Origin: Curtobacterium citreum
Lineage (GTDB): Bacteria; Actinomycetota; Actinomycetes; Actinomycetales; Microbacteriaceae
Assembly: GCF_006715175.1 (NCBI RefSeq)
Contig: NZ_VFMQ01000001.1
Span: 1,116,001 to 1,180,000, forward strand
Reading direction: 5' to 3'
Length of the DNA stretch: 64,000 bases
Of the stretch, positions 8,625 through 16,888 are shown one piece after another (the stretch's first letter is position 1; each line of letters starts with the position of its first letter). The notes below the pieces were generated by a model. That model worked only from the letters and a program-made list of their open reading frames with translations, had not been told where the DNA came from and ran no database searches. Made by a program: the position numbers and the translations under genes.

Positions 8625-9827
8625 TCAGGACCGCGCGCGGAGCGCCCCGAGCCGGCCCACGGCGTCCTCGAGCACGCTCCGGCGCTTGCAGAACGCGAAG
8701 CGCACGAGCGAGCGGTAGCCCGGCGCGTGCTCGGGCCGCACGAACGCCGACACCGGCACGCCGACCACACCCGCGAGCCTGGGGAGCTCGAGGCAGAGCG
8801 CCCGGGCATCGTCGTACCCGAGCGGGGCGGCGTCCGCGATGACGAAGTACCCGCCGTCCGGGTGCAGGACGTCGAACCCCGCCTCCAGCAGCCCCTCGGC
8901 CAGGAGCGCGTGCTTCGCACCGAGCTCGGCGGCGATCCCGTGGAACACGGTGTCCGGCAGGCGGAGTCCCGCGGCGACGGCGGGCTGGAACGGGGCGCCG
9001 TTCACGAACGTCAGGAACTGCTTCACCGCCAGGACCGCGTCCACCAGCGGCGCGGGAGCGGTGAGCCAGCCGATCTTCCACCCCGTGGTGCTGAAGGTCT
9101 TGCCAGCGCTCGAGATCGAGATCGTCCGGTCCACCGCCCCGGGCAGCGCCGCGATCGGCACGTGCGGGACGTCGAAGGTCAGGTGCTCGTAGACCTCGTC
9201 CGTGACGACCAGGGCGTCGTACCGCTCGGCGAGCTCGACCACGGTCTCGAGCACCGCGCGCGGCAGCACCCGTCCGGTGGGGTTGTGCGGGGTGTTCACG
9301 AGGACGACGCGGGTGCGGTCCGAGAACGCGGCGCGTAGGACGTCCTCGTCCGGCAGGAAGTCGGGGGTCGTGAGCGGGACGGTGACGTGCGTGCCGCCCG
9401 CGAGCCGGACCAGGGCGCCGTAGGCGTCGTAGAAGGGCTCGAAGGTGATCACCTCGTCGCCGGGCTCGACGAACGCGAGCAGCGTCGCCGCGAGGGCCTC
9501 CGTCGCGCCGGCGGTGACGAGCACCTCGCGATCAGGGTCGACCGACAGGCCGTACCAGTGCGCCTGGTGCTCCGCGATCGCCGCACGCAGCTCGGCGGTG
9601 CCGCGTCCCGGCGGGTACTGGTTCACGCCGGCACGGACGGCGGCGACGGCGGCGTCGAGCACCTCGGCGGGTCCGTCCTCGTCCGGGAAGCCCTGTCCGA
9701 GGTTGATCGCACCCGTCGCCGCGGCGAGGGCGCTCATCTCGGCGAAGACCGTCGGGGCGGGCGACCCGTCGGGCCCCAGGAGCATGGCTCCCTCGGCGGC
9801 GCGGAGCCACGGTCCGGTGCGGTGCAT
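8625..9827 (-). CDS. Class I/II PLP-dependent aminotransferase (KAT/YbdL-like)
   Basis: A 400-residue fold-type I aminotransferase. Visible are INLGQGFPDE near the N-terminus, the glycine-rich turn AGATEALAA, the PLP-phenolate pair TDEVYEH (about 209-215), the PLP lysine Lys243 in SSAGKTFS, and a C-terminal Arg in LVRFAFCKR. The early GQGFPD and the QYPPGRG region fit the kynurenine/glutamine/methionine aminotransferase branch (YbdL/KAT-III) better than aspartate aminotransferases, but substrate is uncertain. The ATG at 9827 has GGGAGGA upstream, and a TAGGTT -10 box lies at 9876-9881. It is divergent from the HtrA gene and convergent with the nitrilase-family gene. Confidence 0.88.
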   Translation of the reverse strand: MHRTGPWLRAAEGAMLLGPDGSPAPTVFAEMSALAAATGAINLGQGFPDEDGPAEVLDAAVAAVRAGVNQYPPGRGTAELRAAIAEHQAHWYGLSVDPDREVLVTAGATEALAATLLAFVEPGDEVITFEPFYDAYGALVRLAGGTHVTVPLTTPDFLPDEDVLRAAFSDRTRVVLVNTPHNPTGRVLPRAVLETVVELAERYDALVVTDEVYEHLTFDVPHVPIAALPGAVDRTISISSAGKTFSTTGWKIGWLTAPAPLVDAVLAVKQFLTFVNGAPFQPAVAAGLRLPDTVFHGIAAELGAKHALLAEGLLEAGFDVLHPDGGYFVIADAAPLGYDDARALCLELPRLAGVVGVPVSAFVRPEHAPGYRSLVRFAFCKRRSVLEDAVGRLGALRARS

Positions 9828-9875
9828 GTGCGTCCTCCCGATGCGCCGGACGCCCTCGGTGCGCCGGGTGCACCC

Positions 9876-9881
9876 AACCTA
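9876..9881 (-). promoter_or_regulatory. -10 hexamer TAGGTT upstream of the aminotransferase
   Basis: TAGGTT on the minus strand, about 49 nt before the ATG at 9827. The resulting leader carries a GGGAGGA ribosome binding site. Confidence 0.4.
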
Positions 9882-9927
9882 GTGCGCGTGCGGACCGGAT
9901 CCCGGGAACGGCTGCCCAGCCCACGCA

Positions 9928-9933
9928 TAGGAT
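9928..9933 (+). promoter_or_regulatory. -10 hexamer TAGGAT upstream of the HtrA gene
   Basis: TAGGAT lies about 85 nt before the ATG at 10019. The leader carries a strong GAAAGGAG ribosome binding site at about 10001-10008. Confidence 0.4.
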
Positions 9934-10018
9934 CGCCATAGGCCGCTCGCAGCCCCAGCAGGAGCACCGCTCAGGTGGGTCCGGAAGACTGCACGAGCTT
10001 GAAAGGAGCACGTCCAGC

Positions 10019-12103
10019 ATGACCGACACCACGCCACACGGCCGCGGCGACGACGACCGTCCCGAGGACCTCCACCGTCAGGGCTCAGCAGAGGACGCCA
10101 CCCACGGGACCGCCGACCACGGCGAGCCGACGCGGGACGACTCCGGACAGCCGAGCGCAGCCACGAGCTCGCCCGACCACGACCACACCGACGTCATCGA
10201 ACCCGGTGGTGCGAACGAGACCGACGTCCTGTCGACCTCCGGCGACCACCCGACGGACCGGTACACCGCGCCGTACCCGACGATCGCCGGCGACGCCGCC
10301 CCCACGTCCGGTGGGTACGGGTCGCACACGACGCCGTACGGCCAGCAGGACCAGTACGGCCAGGCCCCCACGAGCCAGTACGGCCAGCAGAGCCAGTACG
10401 TCGAGCAGAGCCAGTACGGCCAGCAGGACCAGTACGGCCAGCAGGACCAGTACGGCCAGCAGGACCAGTACGGCCAGCAGGACCAGCACGGCCAGGCCCC
10501 GACGAGCCAGTACGGGCAGCAGAGCCAGTACGGCCAGCAGGACCGGTACGGTCAGGTTCCCACGAGCCAGTACGGCCAGCAGAGCCAGTACGGCCAGCAG
10601 AGCCAGTACGGCCAGCATGACCAGTACGGCCAGGCCCCGACGAGCCAGTACGGCCAGCAGAGCCAGTACGGGCAGCAGCCGCGCTACGGCGAGTACGCCC
10701 AGGACAGCACGAACACCGCCGGTACCAGCGCCTACGGCTCATCGCAGTACGCCTCCGCCGCTCAGCCCGGCTCCGCGCAGGCCCCGTCCTCGGCGACGAG
10801 CGCCTTCGGCGACGTCGACGGCTCGAACCAGCGCAACGGCCACTACTTCGGCGCGGCCCCGACAGCCGGCGACGGAACCGCGTCGGCCACGAAGACGAAG
10901 GACGGGCGCAACAAGCTCGTGCTCCCGATCGTCGCTGGCCTGGTGCTCGCCGGGCTCGTCGGCGGCGGTGCGGGATGGGCCGCCGGGGCCTCGCAGGCCA
11001 GTGGTGGCACGGTCGTCGGGTCGAGCTCGTCGCAGAACGGCGGCAACCTCACGGTCAACGACTACAACAACGCCACGGTCGTGACGGCCGTCGCCGCCCA
11101 GGCCACGCCGTCGGTCGTCACGATCAACGTCTCCGCGGGCTCCGAGGGCGGCACCGGTTCCGGTGTCGTCTTCTCGAAGGACGGGTACATCGTCACGAAC
11201 ACCCACGTGGTGACGCTGGACGGCGACAGCGGCAACGGCACCATCACGGTGACGACCTCCGACGGCAAGATCTACCCGGCGAAGCTCGTCGGCACCGACC
11301 CGACCGTCGACCTCGCGGTGATCAAGATCGACGCGACCGACATGAAGCCGATCACGTTCGCGAACTCGTCCGACCTGAACGTCGGCGACACCGCGGTCGC
11401 GATCGGCGCACCGCTCGGCCTGTCGAACACGGTCACCGACGGCATCGTCTCGACGCTGAACCGCAGCATCCAGGTCACGTCGAGCGCACCGAGCCAGGGC
11501 GGCGACTCGAACGAGGGCGGCAACGGCAACGGCGGCCCGTTCGACTTCTGGGGCAACGGCGACAACGGCAGCAGTTCGTCGTCGAACACCACCGTCTCGC
11601 TCCCGGTCATCCAGACCGACGCGTCGATCAACCCGGGCAACTCGGGCGGTGCGCTGCTCGACTCGAAGGGCAAGCTCATCGGCATCAACGTCGCGATCGC
11701 CAGCGCCGGCAGCTCCTCGTCGTCCGAGGGACAGTCCGGCAGCATCGGCGTCGGCTTCTCGATCCCGTCGAACCTGGTGCAGCGCGTCGCGAACGAGATC
11801 AAGGACAACGGCTCCGCCACGCACGGTCTCCTCGGTGCGACGGTCGGTGACGCGGCGGAGGACGCCAGCGCCAAGCAGATGGGCGCCCTCATCAAGTCGG
11901 TCTCGTCCGGCGGCGCGGCGGCGAACGCCGGCCTGCAGAAGGGCGACGTGGTCACCAAGATCGGGTCCGCCACGGTCTCCGACGCGACCGACCTCACGGC
12001 GCAGGTGCGCTTCTTCGCCGGTGGCGCGAAGACGACGATCACCTACATCCGCGACGGCCAGACGCGTGAGACGGACGTGACGCTCGGCACCTACAAGGGC
12101 TGA
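10019..12103 (+). CDS. HtrA/DegP-type serine protease with PDZ and Gln/Tyr-rich repeat domain
   Basis: A 694-residue type II membrane protease. The cytoplasmic N-terminus is long: residues 1-105 are acidic and Thr/Pro-rich, and 107-226 consist of about 19 repeats of the QYGQQ(S/D) type with periodic APTS variants. One transmembrane segment follows (about 299-320). Then comes the trypsin-like domain with catalytic His396 (TNTHVV), Asp431 (TVDLAVIK) and Ser542 ([11 protein letters not shown]), and a C-terminal PDZ domain (about 600-690). It presumably degrades or refolds misfolded envelope proteins. Start choice rests on GAAAGGAG before the ATG. The catalytic domain contains a Gly/Asn/Ser-rich insertion (about 492-523). 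The repeat domain is unusually long for the family. Confidence 0.93.
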   Translation: MTDTTPHGRGDDDRPEDLHRQGSAEDATHGTADHGEPTRDDSGQPSAATSSPDHDHTDVIEPGGANETDVLSTSGDHPTDRYTAPYPTIAGDAAPTSGGYGSHTTPYGQQDQYGQAPTSQYGQQSQYVEQSQYGQQDQYGQQDQYGQQDQYGQQDQHGQAPTSQYGQQSQYGQQDRYGQVPTSQYGQQSQYGQQSQYGQHDQYGQAPTSQYGQQSQYGQQPRYGEYAQDSTNTAGTSAYGSSQYASAAQPGSAQAPSSATSAFGDVDGSNQRNGHYFGAAPTAGDGTASATKTKDGRNKLVLPIVAGLVLAGLVGGGAGWAAGASQASGGTVVGSSSSQNGGNLTVNDYNNATVVTAVAAQATPSVVTINVSAGSEGGTGSGVVFSKDGYIVTNTHVVTLDGDSGNGTITVTTSDGKIYPAKLVGTDPTVDLAVIKIDATDMKPITFANSSDLNVGDTAVAIGAPLGLSNTVTDGIVSTLNRSIQVTSSAPSQGGDSNEGGNGNGGPFDFWGNGDNGSSSSSNTTVSLPVIQTDASINPGNSGGALLDSKGKLIGINVAIASAGSSSSSEGQSGSIGVGFSIPSNLVQRVANEIKDNGSATHGLLGATVGDAAEDASAKQMGALIKSVSSGGAAANAGLQKGDVVTKIGSATVSDATDLTAQVRFFAGGAKTTITYIRDGQTRETDVTLGTYKG
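10337..10696 (+). repeat. Tandem coding repeat (QYGQQ-type) inside the HtrA gene
   Basis: About 19 in-frame copies of a 15-24 nt unit based on CAGTACGGCCAGCAG followed by GAC or AGC. A CAGGCCCCGACGAGC variant recurs every few units. Four consecutive near-identical QYGQQD copies suggest recent expansion by slippage or recombination. Confidence 0.9.
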
Positions 12104-12115
12104 CGCAGGTCCAGG

Positions 12116-12161
12116 ACGGACGGGAGGCACGGTGCCAGCTGGCACCGTGCCTCCCGTCCGT
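12116..12161. terminator. 46-bp perfect palindrome terminator of the GGAGGCACG family
   Basis: Left arm 12116-12138 and right arm 12139-12161 are exact inverse complements (23 + 23 nt), containing GGAGGCACGGTGCC. It starts 12 bp after the HtrA stop codon. As an exact palindrome it would work on both strands. Confidence 0.85.
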
Positions 12162-12207
12162 ATCGGTGTCGACCCGTGACGGTGCCGCGCCCGCAGGCTC
12201 AGGTGAG

Positions 12208-12239
12208 CGGCCCGGCACGTGGGCGGCCCGGCACGTGGG
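12208..12239. repeat. Two tandem copies of a 16-nt unit containing CACGTG
   Basis: CGGCCCGGCACGTGGG occurs twice head to tail, followed by a partial third copy (CGGCC). It lies about 20-50 bp upstream of the -10 candidate of the glycosyltransferase operon and could be paired regulator sites or simple duplication. Confidence 0.5.
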
Positions 12240-12255
12240 CGGCCTGGCCGCTTGA

Positions 12256-12261
12256 TAGGCT
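12256..12261 (+). promoter_or_regulatory. -10 hexamer TAGGCT upstream of the glycopolymer operon
   Basis: TAGGCT lies about 70 nt upstream of the ATG at 12332 and follows the tandem 16-nt repeat. It is the best candidate for the promoter of the four-gene plus-strand operon. Confidence 0.4.
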
Positions 12262-12331
12262 CGGGGTCGCTCTGCGGGGCGGGCGCCGTCCGCGGTGCGC
12301 CCCGCGCACCAGTCAGGACCCCGAGGTACGC

Positions 12332-13375
12332 ATGCAGACAGACGGACAGCCCCTGCCGGGGGTCTCGTACGTGATGCCGGTGCTGAACGAAGTGACCGAG
12401 GTGCGTGCCGCCGTCGGCAGCCTGCTCGAGCAGGACTACGCCGGTCCGTTCGAGGTCATCCTGGCCCTCGGTCCGTCGATCGACGGCACGAACGAGCTCG
12501 TCGCCGAGATGAGCGCCGCAGACCCCCGGATCCGGGCGATCGAGAACCCGGTCGGGTCGACGCCCGCCGGGCTCAACGTGGCGATCCGGGCGTCCGTGCA
12601 CCCCGTGGTCATCCGGGTCGACGCGCACTCGGTGCTCCCGACCGACTACACACGCGTCGCCGTCCGCGTGCTGACCGAGTCGGGCGCGGACAACGTCGGT
12701 GGGATCATGCACGCCGAGGGGCGGACGCCCTTCGAACGCGCCGTCGCCCACGCCTACGGCAGCCGCGTCGGTCTCGGGGGCACGCCCCACCACGTCGGTG
12801 GCAAGGCCGGACCGGCCGAGACCGCGTACCTCGGTGTCTTCCGGCGGGACCGGCTGTTCGAGGTCGGGCTCTTCGACGAGGGCATCAAGCGCGGACAGGA
12901 CTGGGAGCTCAACCGTCGTCTGCGGCAGACCGGCGGCACCGTGTGGTTCACGCCGGAGCTGGTCGTGACCTACCGCCCGCGCCCGAGCCTGCGCCGACTC
13001 GTCCGGCAGTTCGTCGCCACGGGGCTGTGGCGCGGCGAGCTCGCCCGCCGCTTCCCGGCGAACAACGGCGTGCGCTACTTCGTACCCCCCGCGATGGTCA
13101 CGGCGGTCGCGCTCGGGCTCGTCGCCGGGGTCGTCGGCGTCGTGGGCGCCCTGCTCCGCAGCCCGCTGGCGTGGGCGATGACCGGGTTCGCCGTCCCCGC
13201 CGTGTACCTGCTCTTCGTCGTCGTCGGCTCGGTCGTCGTCGCACGGCGGTCAGGGCTCGCGACCCTGCTCTGGCTGATCGTGGTGCTGCCGTGCATCCAC
13301 GTGGGGTGGGGTGTCGGCTTCGTGGTCGGCTTCCTGACCCGGACCTCCGAACTGACCACCCACACGGGACGGTGA
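12332..13375 (+). CDS. Glycosyltransferase family 2 with C-terminal membrane segments
   Basis: A 347-residue GT2 enzyme that transfers a sugar from a nucleotide donor to a lipid-linked or nascent polymer. The GT-A domain starts at VSYVMPVLNE. The metal-binding DxD equivalent is RVDAHS. GIKRGQDWELNRR serves as the ED-type catalytic motif. Three hydrophobic segments follow (about residues 250-335), so the enzyme is membrane-bound, in the manner of ExoA-like transferases. ATG 12332 was chosen because the GT2 fold begins about 12 residues later. It heads an operon with the CDP-alcohol phosphotransferase (gap 9 bp) and two further transferase genes. Role in a teichoic-acid-like glycopolymer is inferred from these neighbours. 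Confidence 0.85.
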   Translation: MQTDGQPLPGVSYVMPVLNEVTEVRAAVGSLLEQDYAGPFEVILALGPSIDGTNELVAEMSAADPRIRAIENPVGSTPAGLNVAIRASVHPVVIRVDAHSVLPTDYTRVAVRVLTESGADNVGGIMHAEGRTPFERAVAHAYGSRVGLGGTPHHVGGKAGPAETAYLGVFRRDRLFEVGLFDEGIKRGQDWELNRRLRQTGGTVWFTPELVVTYRPRPSLRRLVRQFVATGLWRGELARRFPANNGVRYFVPPAMVTAVALGLVAGVVGVVGALLRSPLAWAMTGFAVPAVYLLFVVVGSVVVARRSGLATLLWLIVVLPCIHVGWGVGFVVGFLTRTSELTTHTGR

Positions 13376-13384
13376 CCTGGAACC

Positions 13385-14203
13385 TTGACCGACGACTCCA
13401 CCGCACGCGGCTCCGCCCGTCCGACCTCCATCGCCGAGCTCCGCGCGGTCGCGCAGCCGGACGAGGTCCGTTCGCGGGCCAACGCCGAGCACTGGACCGC
13501 CTCGCTGTACCTGCGTGACGTCTCGCCGTACCTGACCTGGATCCTGCTGAAGACCCGCGTCAGTGCCAACCAGGTCACCGGGCTGATGATCCTCGTGGGG
13601 TGGAGCACCGCCGCGGCGCTGCTCGTCCCGGGGATCTGGGGCGCGCTGCTGGCACTCGTGCTCGGGCAGCTGCAGATGCTCGTCGACTGCTGCGACGGCG
13701 AGGTCGCGCGCTGGCGGGGGACCCGGTCGCCCGCCGGGGTGTTCCTCGACAAGGTCGGGCACTACACGACCGAGGGACTGATCCCGATCGCGCTCGGTGT
13801 CCGGGCGGCGACCTGGCCGGTGCAGGGCGCTGACTGGATGTGGACCACGATCGGCTGCGCGCTCGGCCTGGTCATCGTGCTGAACAAGGCGCTCAACGAC
13901 ATGGTGCACGTCGCCCGCGCGAACGCCGGACTCGCGAAGCTCGTGGACCGCCGGGACGCGGGCACCGCGCCGTCCGGCCGTCGACTGGCAACGCTCCGCC
14001 GGGCCGCTCGGTTCCTGCCGTTCCACCGCCTGTACCACTCCGTCGAACTGACGATCCTGGCCTTCGTGTTCGCGCTCATCGCGCTCGTGGTCGGTCACCC
14101 GCTCGCCGACCGTGTGCTCGTCGGCGCGCTGCTCCCGCTCGCCGTGCTCGCCACCGCCGGGCACTTCCTGGCGATCATGTCGTCGAAGCGTGTCCGCGCG
14201 TGA
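13385..14203 (+). CDS. CDP-alcohol phosphatidyltransferase-family membrane protein with altered active-site motif
   Basis: A 272-residue integral membrane enzyme of the CDP-OH-P family, which moves a phospho-alcohol from a CDP-linked donor to a hydroxyl acceptor. The signature DxxDGxxAR(x8)GxxxDxxxD is present as Asp101, Asp104, Gly105, Ala108-Arg109, Gly118 and Asp122. The fourth Asp, the proposed catalytic base, is replaced by His126 (DKVGH). Spacing is otherwise perfect. About six hydrophobic segments are visible. The start is TTG at 13385, only 9 bp after the previous stop. The following gene overlaps by GTGA. The donor could be made by the NTP transferase at 18525-19220. Product identity is unknown. 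Confidence 0.85.
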   Translation: MTDDSTARGSARPTSIAELRAVAQPDEVRSRANAEHWTASLYLRDVSPYLTWILLKTRVSANQVTGLMILVGWSTAAALLVPGIWGALLALVLGQLQMLVDCCDGEVARWRGTRSPAGVFLDKVGHYTTEGLIPIALGVRAATWPVQGADWMWTTIGCALGLVIVLNKALNDMVHVARANAGLAKLVDRRDAGTAPSGRRLATLRRAARFLPFHRLYHSVELTILAFVFALIALVVGHPLADRVLVGALLPLAVLATAGHFLAIMSSKRVRA

Positions 14204-15108
14204 GCCAGGGCACCGTCCGTCGGCACGCCGCCCCGCATCGTGGACGCCCGCGCATCGCCGTGGTGGTCCTGACCCAGGGCACCCGGCCCGCGGACCTGCG
14301 ACGTGGGATCGACAGCGTGCTCGCCCAGCGGGACGTCGACCTGGACGTCGTGTGCGTCGGCAACGGCTGGGAGCCGACCGACCTGCCCGAAGGGGTCCGT
14401 GCGCTCGCGCTGCCGGAGAACCTCGGGATCCCGGCCGGACGGAACGCGGGGGCCGAGGTCGTCGACGGCGACCACGTGTTCTTCCTGGACGACGACGCCT
14501 GGGTGCCGTCGGACACCTTCCTGCGCGACGCCGTCGAGCTGCTCGACCGCGACCCGTCGCTCGGCCTGGTCCAGCCGCGGGTCGTCGACCCGACCGGTGC
14601 GGCCAACCCGCGGCGCTGGGTGCCGCGCATCCGGAAGGGCGACGCCGCCGACTCGTCCCCGGTGTTCTCGGTGTGGGAGGGCGCGGTCGTCCTGCCGATG
14701 GACGTCTACCGGGCCGTCGGGGGATGGGGCGCCGAGTACTTCTACGCGCACGAGGGCATCGAGCTCGCCTGGCGTGTGTGGGACGCCGGACGCCGGGCCT
14801 GGTACGCCGGGGACCTCGTCGCGAACCACCCCGCGATCGACCCCGCTCGCCACACGGAGTACTACCGCCTGAACGCCCGGAACCGGGTCTGGCTCGCTCG
14901 ACGCAACCTGCCGGCACCCCTGCGTCCGCTGTACGTGGGTTCGTGGGCAGCGATCCAGGTCGCGCGGTGGTGGCGACACCCGGCCCGCCTGCGCACCTGG
15001 TTCGCCGGCGCCCGAGAAGGCTGGACGTCGGACTGCGGGCCGACCCGCACGATGGGGTGGCTGACCGTCGCCCGCATGACGCTCGCCGGGCGCCCGCCCG
15101 TCGTCTGA
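14200..15108 (+). CDS. Glycosyltransferase family 2
   Basis: A 302-residue soluble GT2-type transferase. It begins RIAVVVLTQG after a short basic lead, carries the metal-binding cluster FFLDDDAWVP, then WEGAVVLPMDVYRAVGG and the acceptor-side motif HEGIELAWR. It lacks transmembrane segments but ends with a basic, tryptophan-rich tail that may dock on the membrane. Layout resembles rhamnosyl- or galactosyl-transferases of polymer assembly. The start is the GTG at 14200, overlapping the previous stop (GTGA), so translation is coupled. A TGA ends it 27 bp before the next gene. The sugar donor and acceptor cannot be deduced. Confidence 0.87.
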   Translation: MSQGTVRRHAAPHRGRPRIAVVVLTQGTRPADLRRGIDSVLAQRDVDLDVVCVGNGWEPTDLPEGVRALALPENLGIPAGRNAGAEVVDGDHVFFLDDDAWVPSDTFLRDAVELLDRDPSLGLVQPRVVDPTGAANPRRWVPRIRKGDAADSSPVFSVWEGAVVLPMDVYRAVGGWGAEYFYAHEGIELAWRVWDAGRRAWYAGDLVANHPAIDPARHTEYYRLNARNRVWLARRNLPAPLRPLYVGSWAAIQVARWWRHPARLRTWFAGAREGWTSDCGPTRTMGWLTVARMTLAGRPPVV

Positions 15109-15135
15109 GTCCGATCCGATCGCCCGAGGAGCACC

Positions 15136-16368
15136 ATGCCGATCATCCGTGACGCCACGACCGCCGTGCGGCTCGTGCAGCGTCTCCTGCGGTCCCGTCG
15201 GAGTCGCCAGCAGCTCGCGCGCCGCCTGCGGACGCAGTCGCAACTCGCGCCGGGGTCCGTCGAGATCGCCGTGTACTTCGCGGACGGACCGGTCAACATG
15301 TACCAGGTGCGGCAGTGGTACGCCCCGCTCGCCGAGCTCGCGGCCGAGCACCCGGTCGCGATCCTGTCCCGGAGCCCCGGCACGATGCTCGCCCTGCTCG
15401 ACGAGTCGCCGGTGCCGGTGGTCTACGCCCGCCAGGTCGTCGACCTCGAGCGCTTCGTCGACGAGCAGGCACCGAAGATCGTCCTGTACGTCAACCAGAA
15501 CGCCCGCAACTTCCAGATGATGCGGTACGGGCGGATGTGGCACGTCTTCGTCAACCACGGCGAGAGCGACAAGATGTACATGACCACGAACCAGTTCAAG
15601 GCGTACGACTACGCCCTGATCGCCGGGGACGCCGCCCGGGACCGGCTCGCGGACGCGCTCTGGGACTACGACCTGGACCGGCGCACGATCGCCATCGGGC
15701 GCCCGCAGGCCGACCACTTCGCGGGTGCCGTGCCGTACCCGGACGACGACCGGTCCGTCGTGCTGTACGCCCCGACGTGGGAGGGCGACCGCGCCGCAGC
15801 CGCCTACGGGTCGATCGCGAGCCACGGCGTGGTGCTCGCCGAGCGGCTCCTGGCGTCGCCCCGACACCGGCTCGTCTACCGTCCGCACCCGCGGAGCGGC
15901 GTGCTGGACGCGGACTACCGCGCCGCCCACGAGCGGATCGTCACGGCGATCAGCGCCGCCAACGCGGCCGACGCCACCGCGCACCACGTGTACGACGACG
16001 GCCCGGAGCTCGGCTGGCAGCTCGCCGCGGCGGACGTCGCGATCACCGACATCAGCGCCATGATCTACGACCGGCTGGCGGTCGGGAAGCCGCTGATCGT
16101 CACGCGCCCGGTGGCGAGCGGCGCGGACGTCGACGAGCGCGGCTACCTGTCGGACGCGAACTGGTTGCTCGCCGACCAGACCAGGGACGTCGTCGCCCGG
16201 GTCGACGCCGCCGCGAACGACGCCGAGGAGCTCGCCAAGCTGCGGCACTGGGTCCAGCGGTACTTCGGGGACACCGCGCCGGGCGTCGCGACGCGACGCC
16301 TGCACGAGGCCGTCGACCGGCTCGTCGCGCGGTGGCACGAGGTCGCCGCGGAGCACCGGGCCGGCTGA
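15136..16368 (+). CDS. CDP-glycerol glycerophosphotransferase-like (TagB/TagF family) protein
   Basis: A 410-residue peripheral membrane protein of the teichoic-acid primer/polymerase family, which uses CDP-glycerol or a related CDP-alcohol. The GT-B-like core carries the family motifs FVNHGESDK (about 138-146), VVLYAPTWEG, VYRPHPRSG and VAITDISAMIYD. The basic N-terminus (RLLRSRRSRQQ) probably binds acidic lipids. Start ATG 15136 has CGAGGAG upstream. It closes the plus-strand operon. Together with the exporter and NTP transferase on the opposite strand, it suggests a poly(alditol-phosphate) wall polymer, though whether it is a primase, polymerase or decorating enzyme cannot be told. Confidence 0.85.
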   Translation: MPIIRDATTAVRLVQRLLRSRRSRQQLARRLRTQSQLAPGSVEIAVYFADGPVNMYQVRQWYAPLAELAAEHPVAILSRSPGTMLALLDESPVPVVYARQVVDLERFVDEQAPKIVLYVNQNARNFQMMRYGRMWHVFVNHGESDKMYMTTNQFKAYDYALIAGDAARDRLADALWDYDLDRRTIAIGRPQADHFAGAVPYPDDDRSVVLYAPTWEGDRAAAAYGSIASHGVVLAERLLASPRHRLVYRPHPRSGVLDADYRAAHERIVTAISAANAADATAHHVYDDGPELGWQLAAADVAITDISAMIYDRLAVGKPLIVTRPVASGADVDERGYLSDANWLLADQTRDVVARVDAAANDAEELAKLRHWVQRYFGDTAPGVATRRLHEAVDRLVARWHEVAAEHRAG

Positions 16369-16474
16369 GCGCTCCGCCGCTGGTCTGGGGGAGCGGCCCG
16401 CCGCGCGGCCGGGGGAGCGGCCTGGGCAGCGGCCGCCAGCGCGCTGACCGGCTGCGGCGAGGTGCCCCGGAGCG

Positions 16475-16786
16475 TCAGGCCGCACGGCGGTCCCCGACCA
16501 GCGACATGCGCCACAGGTACTCCGAGCGGTCCGGGCGTCGCCAGCGGACGACGACGACACCGGTCTCCTCGGGGTCGGCGCCGAACACCGCGATGGACAG
16601 GGACCGTCCGGGGTCGAGCTGGTTCACCGCGAGCGGCGGGCAGTACCCGTTGCCGAGGTGCGTCAGCGAGATGGCGTGGAGGGGCTCGGATCCGGTGTTC
16701 ACCAGGTCGTAGCGACGAGGTGCCCGGGAACGATCGACGGTGAACGGGACTGCGTAGGCCGTGGTCGGGTGGTGCATGCCGGTCAC
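16475..16786 (-). CDS. Small hypothetical protein, 103 aa
   Basis: I do not recognise the family. The protein is soluble and has no signal peptide. Alternating hydrophobic/polar stretches such as RYDLVNTGSEPLHAISL and TGVVVVRWRRPD suggest an all-beta, Ig- or carbohydrate-binding-like fold. ATG at 16786, with a second ATG three codons on. It sits between the convergent transferase operon and the ABC exporter genes, and may be the last gene of the minus-strand exporter unit (102 bp after its ATPase). Codon use and third-position GC match neighbouring genes, which supports it being real. Function is unknown. Confidence 0.55.
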   Translation of the reverse strand: MTGMHHPTTAYAVPFTVDRSRAPRRYDLVNTGSEPLHAISLTHLGNGYCPPLAVNQLDPGRSLSIAVFGADPEETGVVVVRWRRPDRSEYLWRMSLVGDRRAA

Positions 16787-16888
16787 GCTAGGGGGAAGGT
16801 CCGACGTCGGGGGGGCGCTCGGGCCGCGGTGGTGCCGGTGCCTGTGCAGGGGGTCGGTCGGGGGACCGGGTGTGGAGGAGGGAGCGGG

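Noticed and set aside
10085-10618. A hydrophobic Leu/Val/Ala repeat protein opposite the HtrA repeat domain
   Set aside because: It is simply the antisense reading of the CAGTACGGCCAGCAG repeat.
14095-16560. An 821-residue minus-strand open frame across the transferase operon
   Set aside because: It spans three clear genes on the other strand and has no motif.
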